DNA of 64,000 nucleotides from Anoxynatronum buryatiense. Lineage in GTDB: Bacteria; Bacillota; Clostridia; Peptostreptococcales; Tindalliaceae. The stretch is from assembly GCF_900182905.1 (NCBI RefSeq), contig NZ_FXUF01000015.1, positions 1 to 64,000 on the forward strand, given 5' to 3'. Below the pieces are notes generated by a model. That model was not told the DNA's origin, made no database searches, and saw only the letters and a program-made list of their open reading frames with translations. Positions 11,222 to 19,605 of the stretch are shown here, one piece after another (the stretch's first letter is position 1; every line of letters begins with the position of its first letter). The position numbers were made by a program, and so were the translations under genes.

Positions 11222-12094
11222 TTATTTGATTTTTTGCAAACGGGCGTGATAAAAGAGCAGCTGTTGGACATACCCCGCTGCCTCTCCGAACAGATTTAAG
11301 GCTTCGGCCTCGATGGCTGCATCTGTTTGCGGCGCTTCCGGCCAGAGGCTTTTCACCATGCGGCGCACCCATACGTCTACCGGAAACTGGTGCCGGGCCC
11401 CCATGCCGAACAGATTGATGCAGGCGGAAACCTTCGGCCCGACGCCCGGAAGTGTTTGCAACAGTTCCCTGTCTGCGCGGGGATCGCGATGCTGCTGCTC
11501 TGACATCAGCCGGTAGCAGGCTTTCCACTGCCGCACTGTTTGGAAAAGGTAGTTCGCACGGTAGCCAGCCCCCACTGCCCTCCAATCTTCCAGTGTCAGA
11601 TCTGTTAATTGATCTGGTTTCGGGAAGGCGTGGTTATCGTGATCATTGATTCGGTTAATCAGCGTGCCATAGCGGTATGACAGCTGTTCAATGCTTTTGG
11701 TGATGCGGGGAATGTGATTATTGGCTGAAAAGAGAAAGGTGATGGTGGTTTCCCAGGGGTCCTGTTGTAACAACCGGATCCCTTTTCCGGTTTCGATGGG
11801 CGCTGCAAGCCATGGTGCCTTTTGAAGCAGTTGTTGATTCATGGCCTCATAATCCCGTTGAAGGTCAAAGTAGGAGATCCATAAATTCTGCAAGGTTGCT
11901 TCAGAAACCGGCTTCAGTATCAGATTGTCCGCTTCCTGCCGGGCATTGAGCACTTCTCCCTTCACGACACCTGTATAGCTGCCGTCTGGTTCTGGCCTCC
12001 AGCGGAAACACTGTCCGCAGGTCAGGGTTTTTTCCAGGGAAAAGCAGGTGACCGCCAATACCGCTGCGCCGTTTTCAATGCTCACCAGCCTCAT
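11222..12094 (-). CDS. 8-oxoguanine/alkyl-purine DNA glycosylase, OGG1 type
   Basis: A base-excision repair enzyme of the HhH-GPD superfamily. The N-terminal OGG_N-like domain (about 1-110) is followed by the helix-hairpin-helix motif LPGVGPKVSACI, whose lysine is the Schiff-base residue of bifunctional glycosylases, and by the catalytic aspartate in PVDVWVRR. The 290 residues fit bacterial OGG1-like proteins. The start ATG overlaps the stop of the upstream ypeB-like gene (ATGA), so the two are translationally coupled, a curious pairing of repair and germination functions. Substrate range cannot be read from sequence alone. Confidence 0.9.
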   Translation of the reverse strand: MRLVSIENGAAVLAVTCFSLEKTLTCGQCFRWRPEPDGSYTGVVKGEVLNARQEADNLILKPVSEATLQNLWISYFDLQRDYEAMNQQLLQKAPWLAAPIETGKGIRLLQQDPWETTITFLFSANNHIPRITKSIEQLSYRYGTLINRINDHDNHAFPKPDQLTDLTLEDWRAVGAGYRANYLFQTVRQWKACYRLMSEQQHRDPRADRELLQTLPGVGPKVSACINLFGMGARHQFPVDVWVRRMVKSLWPEAPQTDAAIEAEALNLFGEAAGYVQQLLFYHARLQKIK

Positions 12095-13407
12095 GGGTTA
12101 ACTCCCGTTATCTTTGCCTTTATGGTCACTGGCTGAAAAAGATCAAAGGCTTCATGAATCTGACGTCCGGTTTCCACATCGAAATAGAGTAACGTGGACT
12201 GCCCGTTTCGCATCACTCGATAACTGTAAGCCAGGCGGGGTGAAAACCGGGTGCCAAAAGTGCGGATCACCCGTTGTCCTTCATAAATCATACGTCCCAG
12301 TTCTGGTTGGCATTCGTTGCGCAGTGTTTCCATGGAAATCTGCTGCACCACTTCTGGAACCATGGTTTCAGAAAAGTCGCTTGCAAAATGCACCACCGTG
12401 CCATCCACTGCTGAAATGGTGATCTGGCAGGCATCACTGGTCATGATGATCTCTCCATCAACCACCGGTGTAAAGCGAAACAGATAGACCGGTTGTGTCT
12501 GCCCGTTTTGATTATACATGAATTCTTCCCGCACTTCCTCTGCTGCAACGCAAGGCATCAGGCTTCGGGCAACTTCCAGCGCATGTTCCATCGCGAGAGT
12601 TCCCGGGCCTTCGGGCACTGTCCCTGCCTGAAATTCTCTTATTCTGCCATCACGGGCATCAATACGCAGTTTTGCCGGTTCTGCCGCCGTCACTGCTTCT
12701 GCCCGGTAGGTGTGAACACCTTCCCGAATGCGCACCTCCCGGGAAGTCAGTTCCATTGTTTCCACTGAAAAGAGAGGCAGGTACTTTTCAGCCCGCAACA
12801 GTGCTTCTTCAGGTTCCAGATAACCAGGGTGCTGATTGGGCAGGGCGCTGTGCCGGTAAAGCACTACCGTTTCCTGAATTTGTTCTGTCAGCTGTCGAAG
12901 ACCGCCATCGCTGGCATCCGGATTTCTCAGCTGATCCAACCGCCCCTGAATGTTATGATAAATCAGCAGCAACCTCCCCAGCTGATCATGCACTTTTGTG
13001 AGCATGGCTCTGTCTGGGTCGCCCAGCCGGGATTCCTGCGCCCGATATTGCCGCTCCAGCTGATCCACCAGCATGTTTCGAAGGGCCTCCATCGCGGCCA
13101 GCCCTTCCTGCAATCGTTCATGAGGAACCTCTTCCCGCTGATTCATTAATGCCCACTGCATGAAGGAAGCCGTCAGTTCTTCCACTGCACTTTGAAGCCG
13201 TTGCAGGGATTCCGGCGTTTCGTTTTCCATGAGAAAATCTATCTGACGCATGCTCTGGCGGATATTGCGCTCAATACTTTGGGATACCAGCGCTTCCATG
13301 GCATTCAGCCGTTGTCGGTTTTGCCGGTATTCCATATAAAACCACACATTTCCCGTCAGGCTGGCAATGAGCAGCACCGCCAGTATTCTTGAAAACCATT
13401 TGTTCAC
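12091..13407 (-). CDS. YpeB-like germination protein with PepSY domains
   Basis: 438 residues. An N-terminal membrane anchor (about 8-24, ILAVLLIASLTGNVWFYM) is followed by a long helical region (25-190) and C-terminal PepSY/YpeB-type repeats. This matches YpeB, which in Bacillus stabilises the cortex-lytic enzyme SleB in spores; no sleB is adjacent here, so the link to germination is by family. The start is the GTG at 13407, nine bases after GGGAGG; the in-frame ATG further upstream has no site and would bury the membrane segment. A promoter lies at 13504-13532. Its stop overlaps the glycosylase start. Confidence 0.78.
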   Translation of the reverse strand: MNKWFSRILAVLLIASLTGNVWFYMEYRQNRQRLNAMEALVSQSIERNIRQSMRQIDFLMENETPESLQRLQSAVEELTASFMQWALMNQREEVPHERLQEGLAAMEALRNMLVDQLERQYRAQESRLGDPDRAMLTKVHDQLGRLLLIYHNIQGRLDQLRNPDASDGGLRQLTEQIQETVVLYRHSALPNQHPGYLEPEEALLRAEKYLPLFSVETMELTSREVRIREGVHTYRAEAVTAAEPAKLRIDARDGRIREFQAGTVPEGPGTLAMEHALEVARSLMPCVAAEEVREEFMYNQNGQTQPVYLFRFTPVVDGEIIMTSDACQITISAVDGTVVHFASDFSETMVPEVVQQISMETLRNECQPELGRMIYEGQRVIRTFGTRFSPRLAYSYRVMRNGQSTLLYFDVETGRQIHEAFDLFQPVTIKAKITGVNP

Positions 13408-13503
13408 GATGATGTCCCTCCCAGTATTGCTGCCGTTTGTCATTCCTGCCACCTGTTGATATTGCATCTGAAATCACTTGTGAATCCGAAGGCTTTCCGT
13501 TCC

Positions 13504-13532
13504 ATTATATGTTAATTCCAACGTTCTGACAA
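13504..13532 (-). promoter_or_regulatory. sigma-A-type promoter of the ypeB-like/glycosylase operon
   Basis: Minus strand: -35 TTGTCA (13527-13532), 17-bp spacer, -10 TATAAT (13504-13509), about 90 bases before the GTG start. If this were a purely sporulation gene a sigma-G box would be expected, so vegetative expression is suggested. Confidence 0.65.
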
Positions 13533-13594
13533 CCGCGGAAATCAATGTCAATCATGACAATACGGAAGTGATATGAGCGCCTGGACAGGGTGAC

Positions 13595-13623
13595 TTGCAG
13601 CATCACCCAACTTCCTGTATAAT
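13595..13623 (+). promoter_or_regulatory. sigma-A-type promoter, downstream target unclear
   Basis: + strand: TTGCAG (13595-13600), 17-bp spacer, perfect TATAAT (13618-13623). The next + strand gene starts 460 bases further on. It could give constitutive low expression of the transporter operon, or a short RNA; the interval to 13800 holds no convincing reading frame. Confidence 0.5.
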
Positions 13624-13808
13624 AACACCATAAATGCGTCAATATTCTGACGAGATGATGAGACGGATGGATTCAGTGAATTTTCTGATTCATTCAAGCA
13701 TCGAACGTCTGCAATTGATTCTTTTTTTGATCGTTTCAAAATGAGCCCTTCGTTGACATTCATCCGTTTATTGATTTACATTTGAATCACACTTATCATG
13801 GTTCTTCC

Positions 13809-13824
13809 CCGACAATTTTGTCGG
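13809..13824 (+). promoter_or_regulatory. perfect palindrome, candidate enhancer site
   Basis: CCGACAA, two bases, TTGTCGG, located about 50 bases upstream of the sigma-54 -24 box at 13873. This is where an enhancer-binding activator would bind to drive the transporter/dihydropyrimidinase operon. I did not find the same palindrome upstream of preT. Confidence 0.6.
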
Positions 13825-13872
13825 TAACAGATACAAGACTGGTATGCCTTTGTTTCAGGGATGCTGTAATCA

Positions 13873-13887
13873 TGGCATGATCCTTGC
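13873..13887 (+). promoter_or_regulatory. sigma-54 (-24/-12) promoter of the NCS1-hydA operon
   Basis: TGGCAT, five bases, TTGC: GG and GC elements at the obligatory spacing, differing from the consensus TGGCAC only at the last base of the first block. Predicted start near 13899, giving a leader of about 185 bases before the transporter gene. Confidence 0.78.
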
Positions 13888-14035
13888 TTATTTACAGGGA
13901 GACATGATTTCGGCTGCTGCCAACCACGCCGAAACACCCAAAGCAGATGTATACCAGGAACCCACAGGAAAGGAGGCACCTGTCAGTCCCGTTCTTATTT
14001 TCGCACTATTGGAACTTATGTCTATTTTCTTTGGT

Positions 14036-14057
14036 CTTTGACTGCTTGCAGTCAAAG
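14036..14057 (+). promoter_or_regulatory. perfect 10-bp inverted repeat in the NCS1 leader
   Basis: CTTTGACTGC, TT, GCAGTCAAAG, ending 25 bases before the start codon. The 2-base spacer is tight for an RNA loop, so a DNA operator for a dimeric regulator is as likely as a leader hairpin. Confidence 0.5.
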
Positions 14058-14082
14058 AAACGACAATGGAGGTGTTACATGC

Positions 14083-15612
14083 ATGGCAGATAAGCTTAAA
14101 ACACAACGCGAGGTTAACGGACTTTTTGAATTGAGCGATGCAGCACGAAAAAACCTGGAAGGCAATCTGTACTACAATGATGACCTGGCTCCCACCAAAC
14201 TGGAGGAACGCTCCTGGACCACTTACAACATCGCTTCTCTCTGGGTGGGTATGTCCGTCTGTATCCCCACCTATATGATGGCTTCCGGCCTCATGGCCGC
14301 CGGTCTTTCCTGGTGGCAGGCAATTCTTAACATCGCCCTTGCCAACCTGATTGTATTGGTGCCCATGCAGTTGAACTCCCACGCCGGTACCAAGTATGGT
14401 ATTCCTTACCCGGTATTTGCCCGATTAGCCTTCGGTGTTAAAGGCGCTCATATTGCCGCCATCGCCCGTGCCATCGTGGCAGCCGGCTGGTTCGGTATTC
14501 AAACATGGATCGGCGGCGGTGCTCTTGATGCCGTCATCGCTTCCCTCAGTCCTGCCTGGGCCGCATGGGCCGGCAGTATCTGGATCTCCTTCTTTATTTT
14601 CTGGGCACTGAATGTCTGGATTGCCTACCTGGGACCTGACGCCATCAAATTCATGCAATCATGGGGTGCTCCTATTTTGGGCGTTCTCTCAGTTGCCCTG
14701 ATGGTATGGGCGATTACCGCCGTTAATGCTGCCGGCAGCAGCGTGGGTGCCATTCTGAACCTGCCTGCCACTTATGCTCCGGGTACTTTCTGGCGCGTCT
14801 TCCTGCCGGGTCTGACTGCCAATATTGCGTTTTGGTCAACCCTGGCACTGAATATTCCTGACTTCTCACGCTATGCCAAAACCCAAAGAGACCAGTTTAT
14901 GGGTCAATTACTGGGTCTGCCCACCACCATGGCCGCTTTCGCCTTTGTGGGTGTGTTTGTCACCGGCGCCACCGTCATCGTTTACGGTGAAGCTTTATGG
15001 GATCCCGTTGCCGTTGTGGCCAATATCAACAGCCCCCTGGCAACCATTCTGGGAGCAGCCGGTATTGCCATTGCAACTCTGACCACCAACATCGCCGCCA
15101 ACGTGGTGGCCCCCGCCAATGGTATCTCCAACCTGAACCCCCGCAAAATCACCTATGGCATGGGCGCTCTCATCACCGGTTTTGCAGGCGTTGCCATGAT
15201 GCCCTGGCGTCTGTTGGCCACCGCAGGTGCGTACCTCTTTGACTGGCTGGGCGTTTACGGCAACTTCCTGGGCCCCTTGGCCGGTATGTATGTGGCTGAC
15301 TATTACCTGTACCGCAAGAAAGTGCTTGATCTTGACGACCTGTTCAAAGGCGAGCAGAGCCGCTACTGGTATGGCAACGGCGTGAACATGAAGGCCGTCT
15401 ACACCTGGCTCATCTCTCTGGCGCTTCCGGTACTGGGACTGCCCCGTCTGTTGGGCGGCACCAACAACTTCTTCCGTTTCTTTGGTGAAAACGGCTGGCT
15501 GGTTGGATTCATTCTGGCGCTGTTGATTTATCCTGCGCTGATGAAAAACGAAACCGACTCACTGATCTCCGAAGAAGTTGAGGAGCAAATCACTGAAAGA
15601 GTGAAAAGCTAA
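14083..15612 (+). CDS. NCS1 family nucleobase/hydantoin:cation symporter
   Basis: A 509-residue transporter with about 12 membrane segments. The N-terminus shows the NCS1 pattern: a soluble stretch with NDDLAPT and WTTYNIASLWVGM entering TM1, then GSHAGT-like NSHAGTKYGIPYPVFARLAFG in TM3, and NIPDFSRYAKT in TM8. The family (Mhp1, PucI, FurD) moves hydantoins, allantoin or uracil with Na+ or H+. The next gene encodes a dihydropyrimidinase, so import of uracil, thymine or a hydantoin is inferred. The start ATG at 14083 follows GGAGG by ten bases; an earlier in-frame start would overlap the inverted repeat. Controlled by the sigma-54 promoter at 13873. Confidence 0.93.
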   Translation: MADKLKTQREVNGLFELSDAARKNLEGNLYYNDDLAPTKLEERSWTTYNIASLWVGMSVCIPTYMMASGLMAAGLSWWQAILNIALANLIVLVPMQLNSHAGTKYGIPYPVFARLAFGVKGAHIAAIARAIVAAGWFGIQTWIGGGALDAVIASLSPAWAAWAGSIWISFFIFWALNVWIAYLGPDAIKFMQSWGAPILGVLSVALMVWAITAVNAAGSSVGAILNLPATYAPGTFWRVFLPGLTANIAFWSTLALNIPDFSRYAKTQRDQFMGQLLGLPTTMAAFAFVGVFVTGATVIVYGEALWDPVAVVANINSPLATILGAAGIAIATLTTNIAANVVAPANGISNLNPRKITYGMGALITGFAGVAMMPWRLLATAGAYLFDWLGVYGNFLGPLAGMYVADYYLYRKKVLDLDDLFKGEQSRYWYGNGVNMKAVYTWLISLALPVLGLPRLLGGTNNFFRFFGENGWLVGFILALLIYPALMKNETDSLISEEVEEQITERVKS

Positions 15613-15662
15613 CCCCTTTATAGTATACTATCCATAGAGAGCTTTCTCTCTGGCTATATCTC

Positions 15663-15696
15663 CTCTCGAAGGGGCGGCACCCCCGCCCTTCGGGAG
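15663..15696 (+). other. stable intercistronic hairpin
   Basis: Between the transporter and hydA, CGAAGGG and CCCTTCG plus an inner GC-rich extension form a long stem with one bulge. No T run follows, so it is more likely an mRNA stabiliser or processing site than a terminator; hydA starts 80 bases downstream. Confidence 0.55.
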
Positions 15697-15774
15697 TCGA
15701 TTCATTCGCAAGCATTTTCAGCAGCGTATGCAGCCGGAGGTGCTTGCGTTTAATTTTGAAGGAGGGATCATGTT

Positions 15775-17148
15775 ATGATGGATTTAATCATCAAAAATGG
15801 CACTGTCATCACTGCCAAGGATACTTTTAAGGCAGACATCGGCGTCCGCGACGGTAAGATTGAAGTCATTACCCGTTCCCTGGACCAGATGGAGGCAAAA
15901 CAGATCATTGATGCCACAGGCAACTATGTACTGCCCGGCGCACTGGATGCTCACACGCATCTGGAAATGCCCTTTGGGGGCACCGTTTCTTCCGACAGCT
16001 ATGAAGCCGGCACCCGGGCTGCTGCCTGCGGCGGCACTACCACTGTTTTTGACTTTGTCATTCAGGGCAAGGGGCAGGGGCTGGTGGAGGCCGTTGAAGG
16101 CCGCCGCGCCCTGTGCGAGCCTCAGGCTTGCGTGGACTATTCTTTCCACACCGCCATTACCGACCTGACTCCTGCTGTTTTGAAAGAGTTCAAACAGGCA
16201 GTGGATTATGGCATTAACAGTTTCAAGGTGTTCATGGTGTATAAAAAAGAAGGCTTGATGGTTGACGACGGCGTGATGGTGCGGGCGATGATTCGCGCCA
16301 AAGAAGTGGGTGCCCGGGTATCTGTTCATGCTGAAAACCCTGATGTTATCGATATGAACATTGAGAATTTCCTAAAAGAAGGCAAGACCCACGCCTGGTA
16401 CCATTATCTGAGCCGGCCAGAATACGCAGAGGCCGAAGCCGACAAGCGGGCCATTCACTGGGCCAAGTCTTTCAATGTGCCCCTATATATTGTTCACCTG
16501 GCCTGCAAGGAAGGTATGGACGAAGTCACCAGAGCCCGGCAGGAAGGCTATGATGTGATTGCAGAAACCTGCCCTCAGTACCTGTATTTCACCAACGAAG
16601 TGTACAAGCGGGAAGACGGCCGCAATTTCGTATGCTCACCTCCCATTAAGGGCCCCGAATCACAGGATGCCCTGTGGGATGGCATTAAGCGGGGCGACAT
16701 TTCCATCGTGGCCACCGACCACTGCCCTTTCCAGTCTTACGAAAAAGACTGGGGCAAAGACGACTTCACCAAAATTCCCAATGGCTGCATGGGTGTTGAA
16801 AACATGTATCCTTACATGCTCAGCGAAGCCAACCGGGGCCGCATCTCCTTCAACAAAGCGGTTGAGGTATGCTCCACCAACGTGGCCCAGCTCTTTGGCT
16901 GCGCTCCCCAAAAGGGAACCATCGCTCCCGGATCTGATGCCGATCTGGTCATCTATGACCCCGAGAAGACCTATGTGATTTCCAAGGATAACATGCACTC
17001 TGATGTGGATTACACCATCTGGGAAGGCGTGGAGCTGAAGGGCTACCCCGTTATGACCTTCTCCCGCGGCAAACTGGTCTATGACAATGGGCAGTTTGTG
17101 GGCGAAAAAGGCTGGGGCGAATTCGTTAAGCGGACACCGCTGACGTAG
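15775..17148 (+). CDS. hydA: dihydropyrimidinase / D-hydantoinase
   Basis: Opens the ring of dihydrouracil, dihydrothymine or 5-substituted hydantoins to N-carbamoyl products. A 457-residue amidohydrolase with all metal ligands visible: DAHTH (His60, His62), the carboxylated lysine in NSFKVFM (Lys151), SVHAEN (His185), IVHLAC, and ATDHCPF with the catalytic aspartate. The typical N-terminal MDLIIKNGTVIT strand is present. A GGAGGG site sits eight bases ahead of the ATG. It shares the sigma-54-driven transcript with the transporter. No ureidopropionase or carbamoylase gene lies in the window, so the third step must be elsewhere or absent. Confidence 0.94.
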   Translation: MMDLIIKNGTVITAKDTFKADIGVRDGKIEVITRSLDQMEAKQIIDATGNYVLPGALDAHTHLEMPFGGTVSSDSYEAGTRAAACGGTTTVFDFVIQGKGQGLVEAVEGRRALCEPQACVDYSFHTAITDLTPAVLKEFKQAVDYGINSFKVFMVYKKEGLMVDDGVMVRAMIRAKEVGARVSVHAENPDVIDMNIENFLKEGKTHAWYHYLSRPEYAEAEADKRAIHWAKSFNVPLYIVHLACKEGMDEVTRARQEGYDVIAETCPQYLYFTNEVYKREDGRNFVCSPPIKGPESQDALWDGIKRGDISIVATDHCPFQSYEKDWGKDDFTKIPNGCMGVENMYPYMLSEANRGRISFNKAVEVCSTNVAQLFGCAPQKGTIAPGSDADLVIYDPEKTYVISKDNMHSDVDYTIWEGVELKGYPVMTFSRGKLVYDNGQFVGEKGWGEFVKRTPLT

Positions 17149-17210
17149 TGTTTTCTGCAGCCGTTGACAAGAATGTCTTTCAATGGTAAAGTGTTAGCAA
17201 TTTCAGAGAA

Positions 17211-17244
17211 AACCTTCGCTTGTTACAGGTGAAGGTTTTTCTTT
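17211..17244 (+). terminator. intrinsic terminator after hydA
   Basis: AACCTTC and GAAGGTT form a 7-bp stem followed by TTTCTTT. A weak promoter-like pair (TTGACA at 17164 with TAAAGT 17 bases on) lies upstream of it, so it might also act as an attenuator for proC. Confidence 0.7.
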
Positions 17245-17265
17245 ATCAGTTTAGGAGGTGCTGTG

Positions 17266-18099
17266 ATGCAAGATAAACACATTGGTTTTATCGGAGCCGG
17301 TAACATGGCAAAAGCACTCATTCAGGGCATGGTTCAATCAGGTCAGTTTGCCCCGGCCCACATTCGTTTCAATGACAAGCTTCAGTCTGAACATCACCCT
17401 TTGGAAATTGCCGGACAGTCGATTGTTTCCATGGACAAGGAAGGCTTGGTGACCTGGAGTGATGTGCTGGTGTTGGCCGTTAAGCCTCAGGATCTTTTTA
17501 ACCTCCTCAGGGAAGTGGATCCCCTGGCCACTGAGCGAAAGTTGTTTATTTCCATTGCTGCCGGAATTGACATTGCCGGTCTGACCAAAAGCCTTTCTGT
17601 CGCTCACCCGGTAGTGCGGGCCATGCCCAACACTTCTGCCCGGGTTTTGGCATCTGCCACCGCCCTCACGGGCAATGCGGCTGTCACCCCCGGCGACATG
17701 GCACTGGCAGAGCGCATCTTTCAATGTGTCGGCGCCGTTGTTCAGGTGGAGGAGTCTCAAATGCCCGGTGTCACCGGCCTCAGCGGCAGCGGCCCGGCCT
17801 ATGTCTATGCCTTTCTTCGAGCCATGATTGAAGGTGGTGTATCGCTGGGGTTATCCCATGATACCGCTTCACAGCTGGCTATCCAAACCCTTCGGGGCGC
17901 CGTGGAAATGGCCGCCGCCAGCGAAGATGACCTGGATACCCTGATTCGCCAGATCTGCTCACCCAACGGTACCACCCTGGCCGGGATGAAAGTTCTTGAA
18001 ACCCGCCATTTTCAGGAGCATGTGATGGAGGCCATACAGGCTTCTGCCCAGCGATCGGAGGAACTGCGCCGGGAGCTACAGGCCGATATCAGGGAGTAG
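17266..18099 (+). CDS. proC: pyrroline-5-carboxylate reductase
   Basis: Reduces pyrroline-5-carboxylate to proline with NAD(P)H; cytoplasmic. The 277 residues show the N-terminal dinucleotide motif GFIGAGNMAKAL, the VLAVKPQ strand, ISIAAGI, and the family signature around GLSGSGPAYVYAF, ending with the conserved CSPNGTTLAGM segment. The ATG at 17266 is preferred over the GTG one codon upstream because of its seven-base spacing to AGGAGG. It follows the pyrimidine operon but is separated by a terminator and has an unrelated biosynthetic role. Confidence 0.96.
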   Translation: MQDKHIGFIGAGNMAKALIQGMVQSGQFAPAHIRFNDKLQSEHHPLEIAGQSIVSMDKEGLVTWSDVLVLAVKPQDLFNLLREVDPLATERKLFISIAAGIDIAGLTKSLSVAHPVVRAMPNTSARVLASATALTGNAAVTPGDMALAERIFQCVGAVVQVEESQMPGVTGLSGSGPAYVYAFLRAMIEGGVSLGLSHDTASQLAIQTLRGAVEMAAASEDDLDTLIRQICSPNGTTLAGMKVLETRHFQEHVMEAIQASAQRSEELRRELQADIRE

Positions 18100-18112
18100 G
18101 GAGCCGGAACGG

Positions 18113-18185
18113 GGCACAGGACATAGGAAACAGAACATAGGATGTAGGATATAGGAAATATGGTTTAGGAAATAGGAAATACAAG
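18113..18185. repeat. low-complexity TAGGAAA/TAGGATAT-type repeats
   Basis: About 70 bases made of loosely repeated words such as ACATAGGA, ATATAGGA and AATAGGAAAT. It does not look coding. It is the same style of degenerate intergenic repeat as the pair at 39601-39715. Confidence 0.5.
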
Positions 18186-18204
18186 ATTTGAAACTTGAAA
18201 TACA

Positions 18205-18239
18205 GAAAGCTGTGACAGTCAACGACCGTCACAGCTTTC
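18205..18239. terminator. bidirectional terminator between proC and preA
   Basis: A perfect 12-bp stem, GAAAGCTGTGAC with GTCACAGCTTTC, followed on the + strand by TTATT and on the other strand by TGTATTTC. It lies between two convergent genes. Confidence 0.75.
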
Positions 18240-18315
18240 TTATTGCGTTTCTGCAGGTTTTTTAGTTTCTTAGATATCTTCGATATCCTTGCAGGCTTTT
18301 GCCACAAAGTGGCTG

Positions 18316-19575
18316 TTAGATAAATTGCTTGGGAATCACGTGGATATCGCGGGGAGTTCCGAAATCATGGAACTTCACTTCTCCCGGGGTAATGCAGTTT
18401 TCGATGGGACAGACGATCCAGCACAGTCCACAACCCACGCACTTGTCTTCGTTCAGGTAGGGGCGGCGCTCTGTTTCGTTCCAGTCAATGGCCTGATGCC
18501 CACCGTCATAACAGGAAACATAGCAGCGACCACAGCCCACACATTTGTCGTGGTCATACTTGGGATAAACCTTAAAGTCACGTTCGATTTCTTCTGCAGG
18601 AACGATATTGGGAAGCGCCTGGCCCACAATGGTGTTCAGGTCGGTGATGCCTTTTTCTTCCATCCAGTAGGAAACACCGCTGATCAGGTCTTCCACAATG
18701 CGGTAACCATACTGCATGACAGAAGTGGTGACCTGCAGGTTGCTGGCACCCACCAGCAGGAATTCAAGGGCATCCTGCCAGGTTTCAATACCGCCCATGC
18801 CGCTAATGGGGATGTTTTTCAGTTCATCATCCTTGGCCATTTGAGCAATGAAGCGCAGGGCAATTGGTTTTACTGCCTTGCCGGAATAACCGGAGATGGA
18901 GGATTTTCTATTAACAATGGGCAGGCAGGTCAGGTTGTCCAGATCCACCTCGGTGATACTTTTGATGGTATTGATGGCGGCAATGGCTTTGGCGCCGTTT
19001 TTCACGGAAGCACGGGCGGGCAGCTCCATCAGTGTCAGGTTAGGGGTCATTTTGGGCATCACCGGCAGATGGGTGGATTCCACCACTGCGCGGGTATACT
19101 CTGCCACCAGGTTGAAGTTACATCCCACATCTGAACCCATGGCATGGGTGGTCATCTGAGGACATGAGAAGTTACACTCGATGATGTCGGCACCAATCTC
19201 AGTTACCGCTTTTGCCAGCTTCTTCCACTCTTCGGTGTTTTCACCCATGATGGAAGCCACCAGCACCTTATCAGGAAAGTCTTTCTTCAACTGATACATC
19301 ATTTCCAGGTTTTTCTCTGTGGGTTTATCGGAGATCATTTCCATGTTCTTGAAGCCCACAAAGGAAGTGCCTTCTTTACGGGTCTGGTCAAACCGGGGAG
19401 AACACTCCTGGGGAATCCAGTAGCCGATGGTTTTGTAAACAATGCCACCCCAGCCGGTTTCCAACGCTTTTTTACACATATCGTAGTTACTGCCCACCGG
19501 TGAGGAAGACAGGAAAAACGGATTCTCACATTTGACGCCACAAAACTCCATGGACAGATCTTTGCGTTTTGCCAT
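18316..19575 (-). CDS. preA: NAD-dependent dihydropyrimidine dehydrogenase, subunit PreA
   Basis: The FMN-binding catalytic subunit that reduces uracil or thymine to the 5,6-dihydro base (or the reverse). The barrel has [10 protein letters not shown] near the N-terminus and [10 protein letters not shown] with the active-site cysteine, then GGI(E)[10 protein letters not shown] at the FMN phosphate site. Two C-terminal 4Fe-4S motifs are clear: [11 protein letters not shown] and [11 protein letters not shown]. The 419 residues match PreA. It lies 30 bases downstream of preT on the same strand, and the enzyme is a PreT/PreA heterotetramer in the known family. Together with hydA it makes the first two steps of reductive pyrimidine breakdown. 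Confidence 0.94.
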   Translation of the reverse strand: MAKRKDLSMEFCGVKCENPFFLSSSPVGSNYDMCKKALETGWGGIVYKTIGYWIPQECSPRFDQTRKEGTSFVGFKNMEMISDKPTEKNLEMMYQLKKDFPDKVLVASIMGENTEEWKKLAKAVTEIGADIIECNFSCPQMTTHAMGSDVGCNFNLVAEYTRAVVESTHLPVMPKMTPNLTLMELPARASVKNGAKAIAAINTIKSITEVDLDNLTCLPIVNRKSSISGYSGKAVKPIALRFIAQMAKDDELKNIPISGMGGIETWQDALEFLLVGASNLQVTTSVMQYGYRIVEDLISGVSYWMEEKGITDLNTIVGQALPNIVPAEEIERDFKVYPKYDHDKCVGCGRCYVSCYDGGHQAIDWNETERRPYLNEDKCVGCGLCWIVCPIENCITPGEVKFHDFGTPRDIHVIPKQFI

Positions 19576-19605
19576 CTTGATTCACACCTTCTTTCTTGGA
19601 CTTGG

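Noticed and set aside
13548-13763. 71-codon minus-strand frame upstream of the ypeB-like gene
   Set aside because: It crosses a clear + strand promoter, has no ribosome site and no recognisable similarity.
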